Origin: Gemmatimonadaceae bacterium
GTDB lineage: Bacteria; Gemmatimonadota; Gemmatimonadetes; Gemmatimonadales; Gemmatimonadaceae
Direction: 5' to 3'
Assembly: GCA_016720905.1 (NCBI GenBank)
Contig: JADKJT010000009.1
Span: forward strand, 62,001 to 126,000
Length of the DNA: 64,000 nt
The position numbers and the translations under genes were made by a program. This document shows, in pieces, positions 17,681 to 25,080 of this stretch. The notes below the pieces were generated by a model. That model was given only the letters and a program-made list of their open reading frames with translations. It made no database searches and was not told the DNA's origin. Each line of letters starts with the position of its first letter. Positions within the stretch are counted from its first letter, which is position 1.

Positions 17681-18742
17681 TCATGCACTCCTGGAAAACC
17701 GCTCGGACAACCGTTTGAAGCCGCGCTGATCGAGCACCACCGCAACAATCAGCGCGGTGCCGATGATGATCCACTCATAGTTCTGGTCGAGATGCAACGT
17801 ACGAATGCCTTGTCGCATCATCACAATGAGCAGCGCGCCAAGCATGGCACTGATCGCGCTCCCCTTACCGCCCGACAGGGAGGCGCCGCCGACCACGGCC
17901 GATGCAATGACATACAGTTCGTACCCGTTGGCATCGGACGAGGTGGCCGAGCCGTAGAATGCCGCGCCAAGAAAGGCGGCAGCGCCCGCCAGCAGTCCCG
18001 AAACCACAAACACGCCCAAGGTGATGCGCGGGACGTTCAGGCCGGAGTAGCGACTGGCTTCGGGGTTGCCGCCGATCGCGAAGATGTGTCGGCCCCATAT
18101 GGTGCGGGAGAGATACAACCCGCCCACGACGGTCACCATCAGCATGCTCAGCAGGGGAACCGGATACAACGCCGTGCCGAGTCCCAGCGGCGCCTTCGCC
18201 ACTGCGGTGAGCGCCTGCGGCACGAGAATGCTCTCGGCGTGGCTGCTCACGAAGGCGATGCCGCGCAAAATCCACATGGTGCCCAGGGTGATGATGAATG
18301 GATGGACGCCGAGTCCGATGACCATCACGCCGTTGGCAACGCCGCAGCCGATACTGACGAGGAGACAGGTCCCCAGTCCGACCGCCACGGTGGTGGAAGG
18401 ATCCATGGGCCCGAGGGCGCGCAAGACCATGGCCATCACCACGCCTGCCAGCGCGTAAATCGCGCCCACCGACAAATCGATGCCGCCGGCTATGATGACC
18501 AGTGTTGCCCCCACGCCCATGATGGCGAACGCGCTCGCGTCGGTGGCCATCTGGATGAGGGTGTAGCGATTGAGGAAGTTGTTCACCACCTCGCCCGATT
18601 GCGGGTCAATGTGGGACCCGGCGCCCATGGTGAGGGCAGTGCCCAACAGCAGGAGCACGACCACCAGTCCGAACTGCTGTGAGCGCAGAATGGACCCGCG
18701 GAACTGACCGAGCAGCGATGGTGGCGCAGCAGCGATATTCAC
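17681..18742 (-). CDS. Sugar ABC transporter permease (RbsC-like)
   Basis: 353 residues with eight to ten membrane helices. Characteristic CUT2 permease segments are present: 'NRYTLIQMATDASAFAIMGVGATLVIIAGGIDLSVG', 'GVANGVMVIGLGVHPFIITLGTM', and 'FAIGGNPEASRYSGLNV', the region that contacts the ATPase. It is the first gene of the importer operon and diverges from the isomerase gene, sharing a 93-bp control region with it. Confidence 0.92.
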   Translation of the reverse strand: MNIAAAPPSLLGQFRGSILRSQQFGLVVVLLLLGTALTMGAGSHIDPQSGEVVNNFLNRYTLIQMATDASAFAIMGVGATLVIIAGGIDLSVGAIYALAGVVMAMVLRALGPMDPSTTVAVGLGTCLLVSIGCGVANGVMVIGLGVHPFIITLGTMWILRGIAFVSSHAESILVPQALTAVAKAPLGLGTALYPVPLLSMLMVTVVGGLYLSRTIWGRHIFAIGGNPEASRYSGLNVPRITLGVFVVSGLLAGAAAFLGAAFYGSATSSDANGYELYVIASAVVGGASLSGGKGSAISAMLGALLIVMMRQGIRTLHLDQNYEWIIIGTALIVAVVLDQRGFKRLSERFSRSA

Positions 18743-18835
18743 GGCGTCTGTCTGACGTATTTGTCCAGTGGGCGGGAACGCTGTAACATACGGACGCCAC
18801 CATGCCCGTCAACGTATTTCATCTCGCCACTTGTC
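18743..18835. promoter_or_regulatory. Divergent control region with repeated ACGTATTT boxes
   Basis: This 93-bp gap separates the importer operon (-) from the isomerase/araB genes (+) and must hold both promoters. The octamer ACGTATTT occurs at 18755-18762 and again in the same orientation at 18812-18819, 57 bp apart, which would suit a regulator binding two sites by looping. No sugar-responsive regulator gene is in the window. The boxes are a sequence observation, and their role is a guess. Confidence 0.3.
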
Positions 18836-20329
18836 ATGACCATCCATAAGCTGGAATCAAATGTTGGCGGCAAGGCGACGGCCGCACGCACGGCGAAAAC
18901 TGCCAGGCCCGCGACCCCGGTCCCGCATCGGGTGACCCTGGGCGTAATCGTGGGCAATCGGGGCTTCTTTCCGGGGCATCTGGCGGCCAGCGGGCGCGTC
19001 GATATCCTACGGGCACTCGAGGAAGAGGGCATCGATGCGGTGATCATCGATGCCGCTGCGTCCAATCATGGCGCCATCGAAAGCCGCGACGAAGCCAGAG
19101 CGTGCGCCGACCTGTTTCGACAGCACCGCGATCGGATCGACGGCGTCGTGGTCACGCTGCCCAACTTCGGCGATGAACGTGCCGTGGCCGACACGCTTCG
19201 GCTGGCCGGACTCCACGTGCCCGTGCTGGTGCACGCCACCTCGGACGATCCGACCAGAATGCAGATTGACCATCGACGGGACGCGTTCTGTGGCAAAATG
19301 TCGGTGTGCAATGTGCTCACGCAGTACGGCATCCCGTATTCGCTGACCTCGATGCACACCCAGCGCCCCGAGTCGCCCGGCTTCCGGCAGGACTTGCGCG
19401 GCTTTGCCGCCGTGTGCCGCGTGGTGAAGGGATTGCGGGGGGCGCGCATCGGGGCCATTGGCGCGCGACCGGCGGCCTTCAAGACCGTGCGCTACAGCGA
19501 GAAGATCCTTGAGCGCACCGGCATCTCGGTCGAGCCAATCGACCTGTCGGAAATCATGGGTCGCATCGCGCGCCTGGCCGACAGTGATGTGGGTGTGAAA
19601 GCCAAGCTGGACGAGATGAAAGCCTATGTGGAGACCAGTGGCATTCCCGACGTGCCGCTGCTCAAGATGGCCAAGTTGGGGTTGGTGATGGAGCGCTGGA
19701 TGAAGGAGGTGGATGTCACCATCAGCGCCGTGCAGTGCTGGACCAGCATGGAGGAGTACTTTGGCGTCGTGCCATGCACCGTGATGAGCATGCTGAGCAA
19801 CGCCAATCTCCCCAGTGCCTGCGAAGTGGACGTGATGGGTACCATCAGCATGCATGCCCTCACACTCGCTTCGCAGACTCCCGCTGCGTTGTTGGACTGG
19901 AACAACAACTACGGTGACGATCCCAACAAGGCCGTCTGCTTTCACTGCAGCAACCTGCCGCGCGATTTCTTCGAGTCGCACACCATGGACTACCAGGCCA
20001 TCATTGCCGGCACGGTGGGGCGCGAGAACACCTATGGCACCATCGTCGGCAAGGTGAAGGCGGGGCCCATGAGTTTCGCGCGCTTCTCCACCGACGACGC
20101 GACCGGTGTCATTCGCGGATACGTCGGCGAGGGGCAGTTCACCAGTGACCCGCTGTCGACGTTCGGCGGTGCTGGCGTGGTGGAGATTGCCGGACTGCAA
20201 GCGCTGCTCAAGCACATTTGTCGCAACGGATTCGAGCATCATGTGGCTGGTACCTTTTCGCATGTGGCCGATGCCGTCCATGAGGCGACCACGCGCTACA
20301 TGGGGTGGGATGTACTGAGGCACGGCTGA
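18836..20329 (+). CDS. L-fucose/L-arabinose isomerase family protein
   Basis: 497 residues from ATG 18836. The fold is that of the FucI/AraA isomerases: an N-terminal Rossmann-like part ('TLGVIVGNRGFFPGHLAASGR', 'IDGVVVTLPNFGDERAV') and a C-terminal metal-site domain with candidate ligands in 'SACEVDVMG', 'LDWNNNYGDDPN' and 'CFHCSN'. It would convert an aldose to a ketose in the cytoplasm. The stop is 2 bp before the ribulokinase start, so the substrate is most simply L-arabinose (product L-ribulose). The sequence looks closer to FucI than to classical AraA, so no gene symbol is given. Confidence 0.85.
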   Translation: MTIHKLESNVGGKATAARTAKTARPATPVPHRVTLGVIVGNRGFFPGHLAASGRVDILRALEEEGIDAVIIDAAASNHGAIESRDEARACADLFRQHRDRIDGVVVTLPNFGDERAVADTLRLAGLHVPVLVHATSDDPTRMQIDHRRDAFCGKMSVCNVLTQYGIPYSLTSMHTQRPESPGFRQDLRGFAAVCRVVKGLRGARIGAIGARPAAFKTVRYSEKILERTGISVEPIDLSEIMGRIARLADSDVGVKAKLDEMKAYVETSGIPDVPLLKMAKLGLVMERWMKEVDVTISAVQCWTSMEEYFGVVPCTVMSMLSNANLPSACEVDVMGTISMHALTLASQTPAALLDWNNNYGDDPNKAVCFHCSNLPRDFFESHTMDYQAIIAGTVGRENTYGTIVGKVKAGPMSFARFSTDDATGVIRGYVGEGQFTSDPLSTFGGAGVVEIAGLQALLKHICRNGFEHHVAGTFSHVADAVHEATTRYMGWDVLRHG

Positions 20330-20331
20330 CC

Positions 20332-21921
20332 ATGACGGTCGTGGCCGGAGTGGATTTCGGCACGCAGAGTGTGCGCGTGTCCATCGTGGACAGTGTGCGC
20401 GGGGTGATCGGGCATGGCGTGTCCGAGTATCCGGTGCAACGCCGGGCCAGCGATCCTGATTTCGCCACGCAGTCGCACGCGGCGCACATGAGGGCGCTGG
20501 TGGACGCCATGCGTGCAGCGCTGCGCGACGCAGGTGTCGACGGTAATGTGGTGCGTGCGCTGGCACTCGATACCACGGGCTCCACCGTGATCCCGGTGGG
20601 CGAAGGACTGGAGCCACTCGACGACTACTATCTGTGGTGCGATCATCGGGCGAAGGATGAAGCGGCACGCATTACGGCCGTGGCGCACGAGCTGAAACTG
20701 CCGGCCATCGAGTGGTGCGGCGGCGTGTATTCGTCGGAGTGGGGCTTTGCCAAGCTCTTGCATTGGTTGCGCCACAATCCCGACAAGCGCTCGCAGTTTG
20801 TGACGGCGCTCGAGCATTGCGACATGGTGGCCGCAGTCCTGTGTGGTATCACCGACGCCGCGAAAGTGCCCCGCAGCATTTGCGCCATGGGCCACAAGTG
20901 GCTGTGGAATGCGTCGCTGGGCGGCTATCCGCCGGAAGCGTTCTTTGTGGCCGTCGACCCGCTGTTGGCCGGCATGCGTGACAAGCTGAATGGACCGTAT
21001 CGGACGTCCGAGTCCATCGCCGGCGCGTTGTGCCCGGCATGGGCCGGGCAACTCGGACTGACGGCGGGCATTCCGATTCCGGTGGGAGCGTTTGATGCAC
21101 ACTGGGATGCGGTGGGCGCCGGCGTGGCGGAAGGGGACATTGTGAACGTTATTGGCACCGCGACGTGCATCATGGGCATCGCGCACAGCGCGGGGCTGGT
21201 GCCCGGCGTGTGCGGCGTGGTGCCGGGATCGATTCATCCGGACTATATGGGCATCGAGGCCGGACTGTCGGCGTGCGGCTATTTGTTCGAATCGCTGGCG
21301 GCACGAACCGGGCGAAGCGTTGGAGAGCTGTCGGTGGGCCTTGACCACTATCAAGCCGGACAGACCGGCCTGCTGCGGCTCACGTGGGACAACGGCGATC
21401 GCACCGTGTTGGTGAATCCAAACCTGGGCGGCGTCACGCTGGGGTGGAATCTCAACAGCACGGCTGAAGACGATCTCTACGCCGCTATCGAAGGGACCGC
21501 CTTTCACACCCGTGTCATCTTCGATCGCATGCGCGAGCACGGCGTGCCGATCCGTCGCGTCATTCACGGTGGCGGCATCCCGCAGAAGAGCGAAGTGCTG
21601 AATCAGGTCTACGCCAATGTGCTCAACATGCCGGTGCTCGTGCCGGAGCGTTCGATCACGAGTTTGGGCAGCGCCATCTTTGCGTTTCTCGCGTGCGGCG
21701 AGTTTACCGGTATCGAACAGGCGCAGGCCGCATTGTGCCCGCCGTATCGGGAAGTGCTGCCTGATGCGCGCAGTGTGGCGGTGTATGAGCGGCTGTATCC
21801 GGTGTATCGCCAGTTGTACTTCGCGATGGGGACGCCGGATTCGCCGCCAACGGCGATGGGGCAGGTGCTGCCAATGGTTCGAGGGATTGCCGCTGAGGTG
21901 CGCCACGGGCGTGGCGGATAG
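20332..21921 (+). CDS. araB: Ribulokinase
   Basis: 529 residues from ATG 20332, two bases after the isomerase stop. FGGY kinase features: N-terminal phosphate loop 'AGVDFGTQSVRVS', 'LALDTTGSTVIPV', the ribulokinase-like 'YYLWCDHRAKDEA', 'NVIGTATCIMGI', and the C-terminal ATP site 'VIHGGGIPQKSEVLNQVYANVLNMPV'. It phosphorylates L-ribulose to L-ribulose 5-phosphate for AraD (30.3-31.0 kb). The last about 43 codons exist as a second, degenerate copy at 24904-25035, on the far side of a 3-kb segment. Confidence 0.92.
   Translation: MTVVAGVDFGTQSVRVSIVDSVRGVIGHGVSEYPVQRRASDPDFATQSHAAHMRALVDAMRAALRDAGVDGNVVRALALDTTGSTVIPVGEGLEPLDDYYLWCDHRAKDEAARITAVAHELKLPAIEWCGGVYSSEWGFAKLLHWLRHNPDKRSQFVTALEHCDMVAAVLCGITDAAKVPRSICAMGHKWLWNASLGGYPPEAFFVAVDPLLAGMRDKLNGPYRTSESIAGALCPAWAGQLGLTAGIPIPVGAFDAHWDAVGAGVAEGDIVNVIGTATCIMGIAHSAGLVPGVCGVVPGSIHPDYMGIEAGLSACGYLFESLAARTGRSVGELSVGLDHYQAGQTGLLRLTWDNGDRTVLVNPNLGGVTLGWNLNSTAEDDLYAAIEGTAFHTRVIFDRMREHGVPIRRVIHGGGIPQKSEVLNQVYANVLNMPVLVPERSITSLGSAIFAFLACGEFTGIEQAQAALCPPYREVLPDARSVAVYERLYPVYRQLYFAMGTPDSPPTAMGQVLPMVRGIAAEVRHGRGG
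21809..21899 (+). repeat. Direct repeat, copy 1 (3' end of araB); copy 2 at 24922-25012
   Basis: By hand alignment 81 of 91 bases match the segment at 24922-25012 with no gaps. Weaker similarity continues upstream (about 18 bases) and downstream to the aligned stop codon. The copies are in the same orientation and enclose the RHH, nucleotidyltransferase and LtaS-type genes. The copy within araB is the functional one. Confidence 0.9.
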
Positions 21922-21986
21922 CGCGGACAGTCGCTCAGCCCCCTTGCGAATCCCCGCTTGACGGACTGCGGTATGAGGGAGTAGTA

Positions 21987-22328
21987 TTGGGTATGACCGC
22001 ATACGCAAAAATCGCGATCTCGCTACCGCCGGACGATCTCGCCGCCGCCGACCGTTTGGCGCGCGCGCAGGATCGTTCGCGCAGCTGGATCGTGGCCGAG
22101 GCGATCCGACGATACGTCGCCGAGCAGGAGCGGGAGAGCGTGCATGCCCTCGGATCGTCGCGCGCCGCGCAGGTGAAGCGCGACCTTGCGCTGACGGCCA
22201 CCGAGCGGATCCGCGAGGCCGACGAACTCGGCGTGCTTTCCGTGGCGTCGTCACGGCCCATCGAGCAACCGCGCACGTTCCAAACCTACGACGCATTTGC
22301 CAAGTGGCGGCGGCGTGGCCGAACGTGA
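21987..22328 (+). CDS. Ribbon-helix-helix (CopG-type) DNA-binding protein, probable antitoxin
   Basis: 113 residues from TTG 21987 (GAGGGAG ribosome site five bases upstream) or 111 from ATG 21993. The N-terminus is a classic ribbon-helix-helix: strand 'AKIAISLPPDDLAAADRLA', then 'RSRSWIVAEAIRRYVAEQE'. RHH proteins of this size next to a small enzyme are usually antitoxins that also repress their own promoter. GGTATGA is repeated at 21970 and 21991, within reach of the start, and could be part of an operator. The stop overlaps the start of the nucleotidyltransferase (TGATG). Confidence 0.8.
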   Translation: MGMTAYAKIAISLPPDDLAAADRLARAQDRSRSWIVAEAIRRYVAEQERESVHALGSSRAAQVKRDLALTATERIREADELGVLSVASSRPIEQPRTFQTYDAFAKWRRRGRT

Positions 22329-22786
22329 TGGCCACGCAGGTTCGCGTCGCGCGTATTTGCGCACTGCTCAACGCGGCTGACGCGCGGTACGTCGTGGTCG
22401 GCGCCACCGCCATGCAGCTCTGGGGCTCGTCGCGCGCCACGCGCGACATCGATGTCCTTATCGAGCCAACGAGGAAGAATGCCGCGCGCGTGATCGCAGC
22501 GCTCTCATCGTTGCCATTCGGGGTCGCGCGCGACCTGACGCCGGACGATCTCCTGCAGCGCGGAGTGACGATGATCGGCGACACCCCGAATGTCGATGTG
22601 CTCACACGCGCCTGGAACGTGCAGTGGGAGGAGGCGAGTCGCGATATCGCCGTGTTCGATGTCGATGGCGTGCCGGTACCGACGGTTTCGATCGACGTGC
22701 TGATTGCCTCGAAGCGTACCGGCCGTCCGCAGGACACCGCAGACATCGCGGTGCTCGAGGCGATCGCGCGGACTCGGCGCGGTTAG
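22328..22786 (+). CDS. Nucleotidyltransferase (DUF6036/AbiEii-like), probable partner of the RHH protein
   Basis: 152 residues from ATG 22328, overlapping the RHH stop by one base. A polymerase-beta-type nucleotidyltransferase centre is visible: G33-S-S-R followed by D40-x-D42 (GSSRATRDIDVLI), with a third acidic residue probably in 'GDTPNVDVLTRAW'. The end 'LIASKRTGRPQDTADIAVLE' is typical of these small enzymes. Related enzymes modify tRNA or other targets in toxin-antitoxin systems. The pair is the likeliest such module in this window. The target is unknown. Confidence 0.75.
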   Translation: MATQVRVARICALLNAADARYVVVGATAMQLWGSSRATRDIDVLIEPTRKNAARVIAALSSLPFGVARDLTPDDLLQRGVTMIGDTPNVDVLTRAWNVQWEEASRDIAVFDVDGVPVPTVSIDVLIASKRTGRPQDTADIAVLEAIARTRRG

Positions 22787-22799
22787 AGCCGAGCCTTGC

Positions 22800-24863
22800 C
22801 TATGGTTGACCGTTGACCTGCCGGTTCATCTGCCACCAGGTCAGCGCGCGGAAGTTTTCGAACCGCATCCGCTGCGCAGTCAACGAGTCGCTCGACGTCA
22901 CCGCAGCGCCCAGTCGCAGCCCCGTCGTGTCCGCCCACGGCCGGAACTCGCCGCCGGCCGCGATAAACGCCCCCGCGTCCGAGATGGCCAGCGCGTCGTT
23001 GAACCCGAAGTACCACGGCGACAACGGCGCGTCGCGCGACAGCAGGTTCACTCCGCGGTGGAAGTACCTCGCGTCGGAGAGACTCAGCGCGTAGAGCGTC
23101 GGCATGATGTCCTTGTGGCTTCCGACCCTTCGCGGATCGTACTGCAGCGCCAGATGCGCGCGGTACGGCGCGGGGACGTGCACGAAGAACGGGACCGCCT
23201 TCGCGAGGACGGCCTCCTCGGCCTCCGGATACGCAACCCCGCGCACATTGTGATCCCCCGTTACCGCGACGATCGTGTGCGCCCCGGGGCCCCCCCGCTC
23301 TATCCCCTCAAGGAAGCCTCCCACCGCGTCGTTCGCGTACTGCATTGTCCGCACGACCTGCTCGGGGGCATAGGAGAGCGCCGAGAGCCGGCGTCGCGTT
23401 GCGTCGTCGAGGGAAACGGGCCCCGCCTGGTAGGGCGCCGGCACAACATACGGCGGGTGGTTCGTCATGCTGAGGAAGACCATGAACACATGCTCGTTCC
23501 TCCGATCCGCCTCCTCCAGTCGCTCGCGCGCGTACCGCAGCGAGTAATCGTCGAACGTGCCCCAGGTTGTCGATCCGGCCTCGGGGTACCGGCGCATCAC
23601 CTCGTTCTGGTCGATCACCTCGTCGAAGCCCTGCGCCAACAGGAACACGCCGAGGTTCCTCCACGACCCGTTGCCCGACGTGATGAACACCGTCCGGTAT
23701 CCGCGCTCCTTGTACGGCAGGATGATGTTGCTCACGTACCGCACGCGCTGCTGCCGTGTCTGCGTGATGTAGGAGGCGGGGCTCGACACGAGGAGTCGCA
23801 CGAGCGATTCCATGGTGCTGTTCCCCTCCGATACGAACCGCGTGAAGGTGAAATCGCGCCGCCAGTAGGGGCGCCACCGCCCCAGCACATCGTTCGCCGC
23901 AGAGTCGTCTTGCGCCAAGAGGTGCGTGCCGAGGCTTTCCATGAGCGCCAGCACAACGTGCGGCGGGTTGGCGGCGAGGTAGGCATTGGCTGGCGTGCGC
24001 GCGGTGAATGCGTCAACACTGACAGCGCTCCCGCCTGCGGGGACTGCGTCAAACGCCGCGAGCAGCGCGCGCCCCTCGCTGTCACTCGCACGCGGGAACT
24101 CGCTCTCGCGCTGGTGGTCCTCTCTCGCCCACTGCAACGCCATAAGCGCATTCGGGGTGAGCATGTTGAGCGCCTTGACGCTCGAGACCTGCGCGTCCTT
24201 GCGCTCGAGGGGGACAGCGCTGACCCTCGCGTGGATGCCCAGGCTGTAGGCGGCGAGGCACAGGACCACGATCAGCGCCTCCTGCCAATGCGGGCGCCGT
24301 CGCCATGGCGCAGCAAGAAGGCGGCGCGACACAAAACGGGTCGCCTTCGTCGTCACGATCGCGGCGACCACGATGGCGAGCGTCACCCACACGACTGGGT
24401 AGTCCGCGACGATGGTGGACAGCACTGCCCGCGTATCGTCCTCAACGAGCCCGTACACGAACACGTCGAAGTAGGTGCCGAACGTCACATAGTAGAAGTA
24501 GTTCGCGATGGCCGCGAGCGCCGCCGCCGTGACGAGCGTCGCGATGACGAGCGGGAGGCGCGCGGCGTAAGACCGTGCGGCGCGCGGCCATGCCAGCAGG
24601 ATGAGCCCGGCGATCGTCAACGGCGCGAGCATGATCGCTCCCACCCGGATGTCGTACCGAAGGCCGTAGTTGAACATCCGGACGACCTCGGCGAGGCGCT
24701 CGCGCACCTCAGGGCCCTCGATGATCGCGGCGAACATCCAGACGCGGGCGATCATGAACACGACCACGAACGCGGCCAGTCCGGCCGCTATCGTGCCAAT
24801 GAGCGCCCGGAGTGTTGTCGCGCGCGTGATCGCTGCCGGTGTGTGCGGCGTAGTGGGGACCAT
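22800..24863 (-). CDS. LtaS-type membrane sulfatase-fold phosphotransferase
   Basis: 687 residues from ATG 24863. The N-terminus has five membrane helices ('FVVVFMIARVWMFAAI', 'VGAIMLAPLTIAGLILLAW', 'LVIATLVTAAALAAIANYFYY', 'VWVTLAIVVAAIVTTKA', 'EALIVVLCLAAYSLGIHA'). The extracytoplasmic domain follows, with the catalytic Thr in 'EGNSTMES' (about residue 347), 'VFITSGNGSWRNLG' and the metal motif 'VAVTGDHNVRG'. Members move phosphoglycerol or phosphoethanolamine onto lipids or glycans. In a Gram-negative host an opgB- or EptA-like envelope modification is more likely than lipoteichoic acid synthesis. It lies inside the segment bounded by the araB repeats. Confidence 0.85.
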   Translation of the reverse strand: MVPTTPHTPAAITRATTLRALIGTIAAGLAAFVVVFMIARVWMFAAIIEGPEVRERLAEVVRMFNYGLRYDIRVGAIMLAPLTIAGLILLAWPRAARSYAARLPLVIATLVTAAALAAIANYFYYVTFGTYFDVFVYGLVEDDTRAVLSTIVADYPVVWVTLAIVVAAIVTTKATRFVSRRLLAAPWRRRPHWQEALIVVLCLAAYSLGIHARVSAVPLERKDAQVSSVKALNMLTPNALMALQWAREDHQRESEFPRASDSEGRALLAAFDAVPAGGSAVSVDAFTARTPANAYLAANPPHVVLALMESLGTHLLAQDDSAANDVLGRWRPYWRRDFTFTRFVSEGNSTMESLVRLLVSSPASYITQTRQQRVRYVSNIILPYKERGYRTVFITSGNGSWRNLGVFLLAQGFDEVIDQNEVMRRYPEAGSTTWGTFDDYSLRYARERLEEADRRNEHVFMVFLSMTNHPPYVVPAPYQAGPVSLDDATRRRLSALSYAPEQVVRTMQYANDAVGGFLEGIERGGPGAHTIVAVTGDHNVRGVAYPEAEEAVLAKAVPFFVHVPAPYRAHLALQYDPRRVGSHKDIMPTLYALSLSDARYFHRGVNLLSRDAPLSPWYFGFNDALAISDAGAFIAAGGEFRPWADTTGLRLGAAVTSSDSLTAQRMRFENFRALTWWQMNRQVNGQP

Positions 24864-24903
24864 AGCAGCCGAAGTTGACTGGGCTGGCTGCGGCCGTCAA
24901 GCG

Positions 24904-25035
24904 TCCCTGTTTCCATTGTGCCGCCAGCTATACTTCGCGATGGGGACGCCAGATTTGCCTCGAACGGCGATGAGGCAGGTGCTGTCACTGGTTCGAGCGA
25001 TTGCCGCTGAGGAGCGCGCTCGCGTTGTCGATTGA
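24904..25035 (+). pseudogene. Degenerate fragment of the araB 3' end
   Basis: Read in frame, this stretch gives 'SLFPLCRQLYFAMGTPDLP' and onwards to 'AIAAEERARVVD', then a stop. It aligns residue by residue with the last about 43 residues of AraB (from 'RLYPVYRQLYFAMGTPDSP') and stops at exactly the same aligned position. There is no start codon or upstream part. It is therefore a displaced gene end, separated from araB by about 3 kb of other genes. Nucleotide identity is 81/91 over 24922-25012. Confidence 0.88.
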
Positions 25036-25080
25036 CCGACGTGCGGGTGTTGCACCCACTTTCGCCAGGGCACAGTCTCC

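Noticed and set aside
20296..22746. Minus-strand open frame of about 816 codons opposite araB and the RHH pair
   Set aside because: No family features and arginine-rich composition. The plus strand has three well-supported genes here.
22704..24878. Long plus-strand open frame of about 720 codons opposite the LtaS-type gene
   Set aside because: It is the antisense shadow of a gene with clear motifs and has Arg/His/Pro-rich composition typical of reversed high-GC coding sequence.
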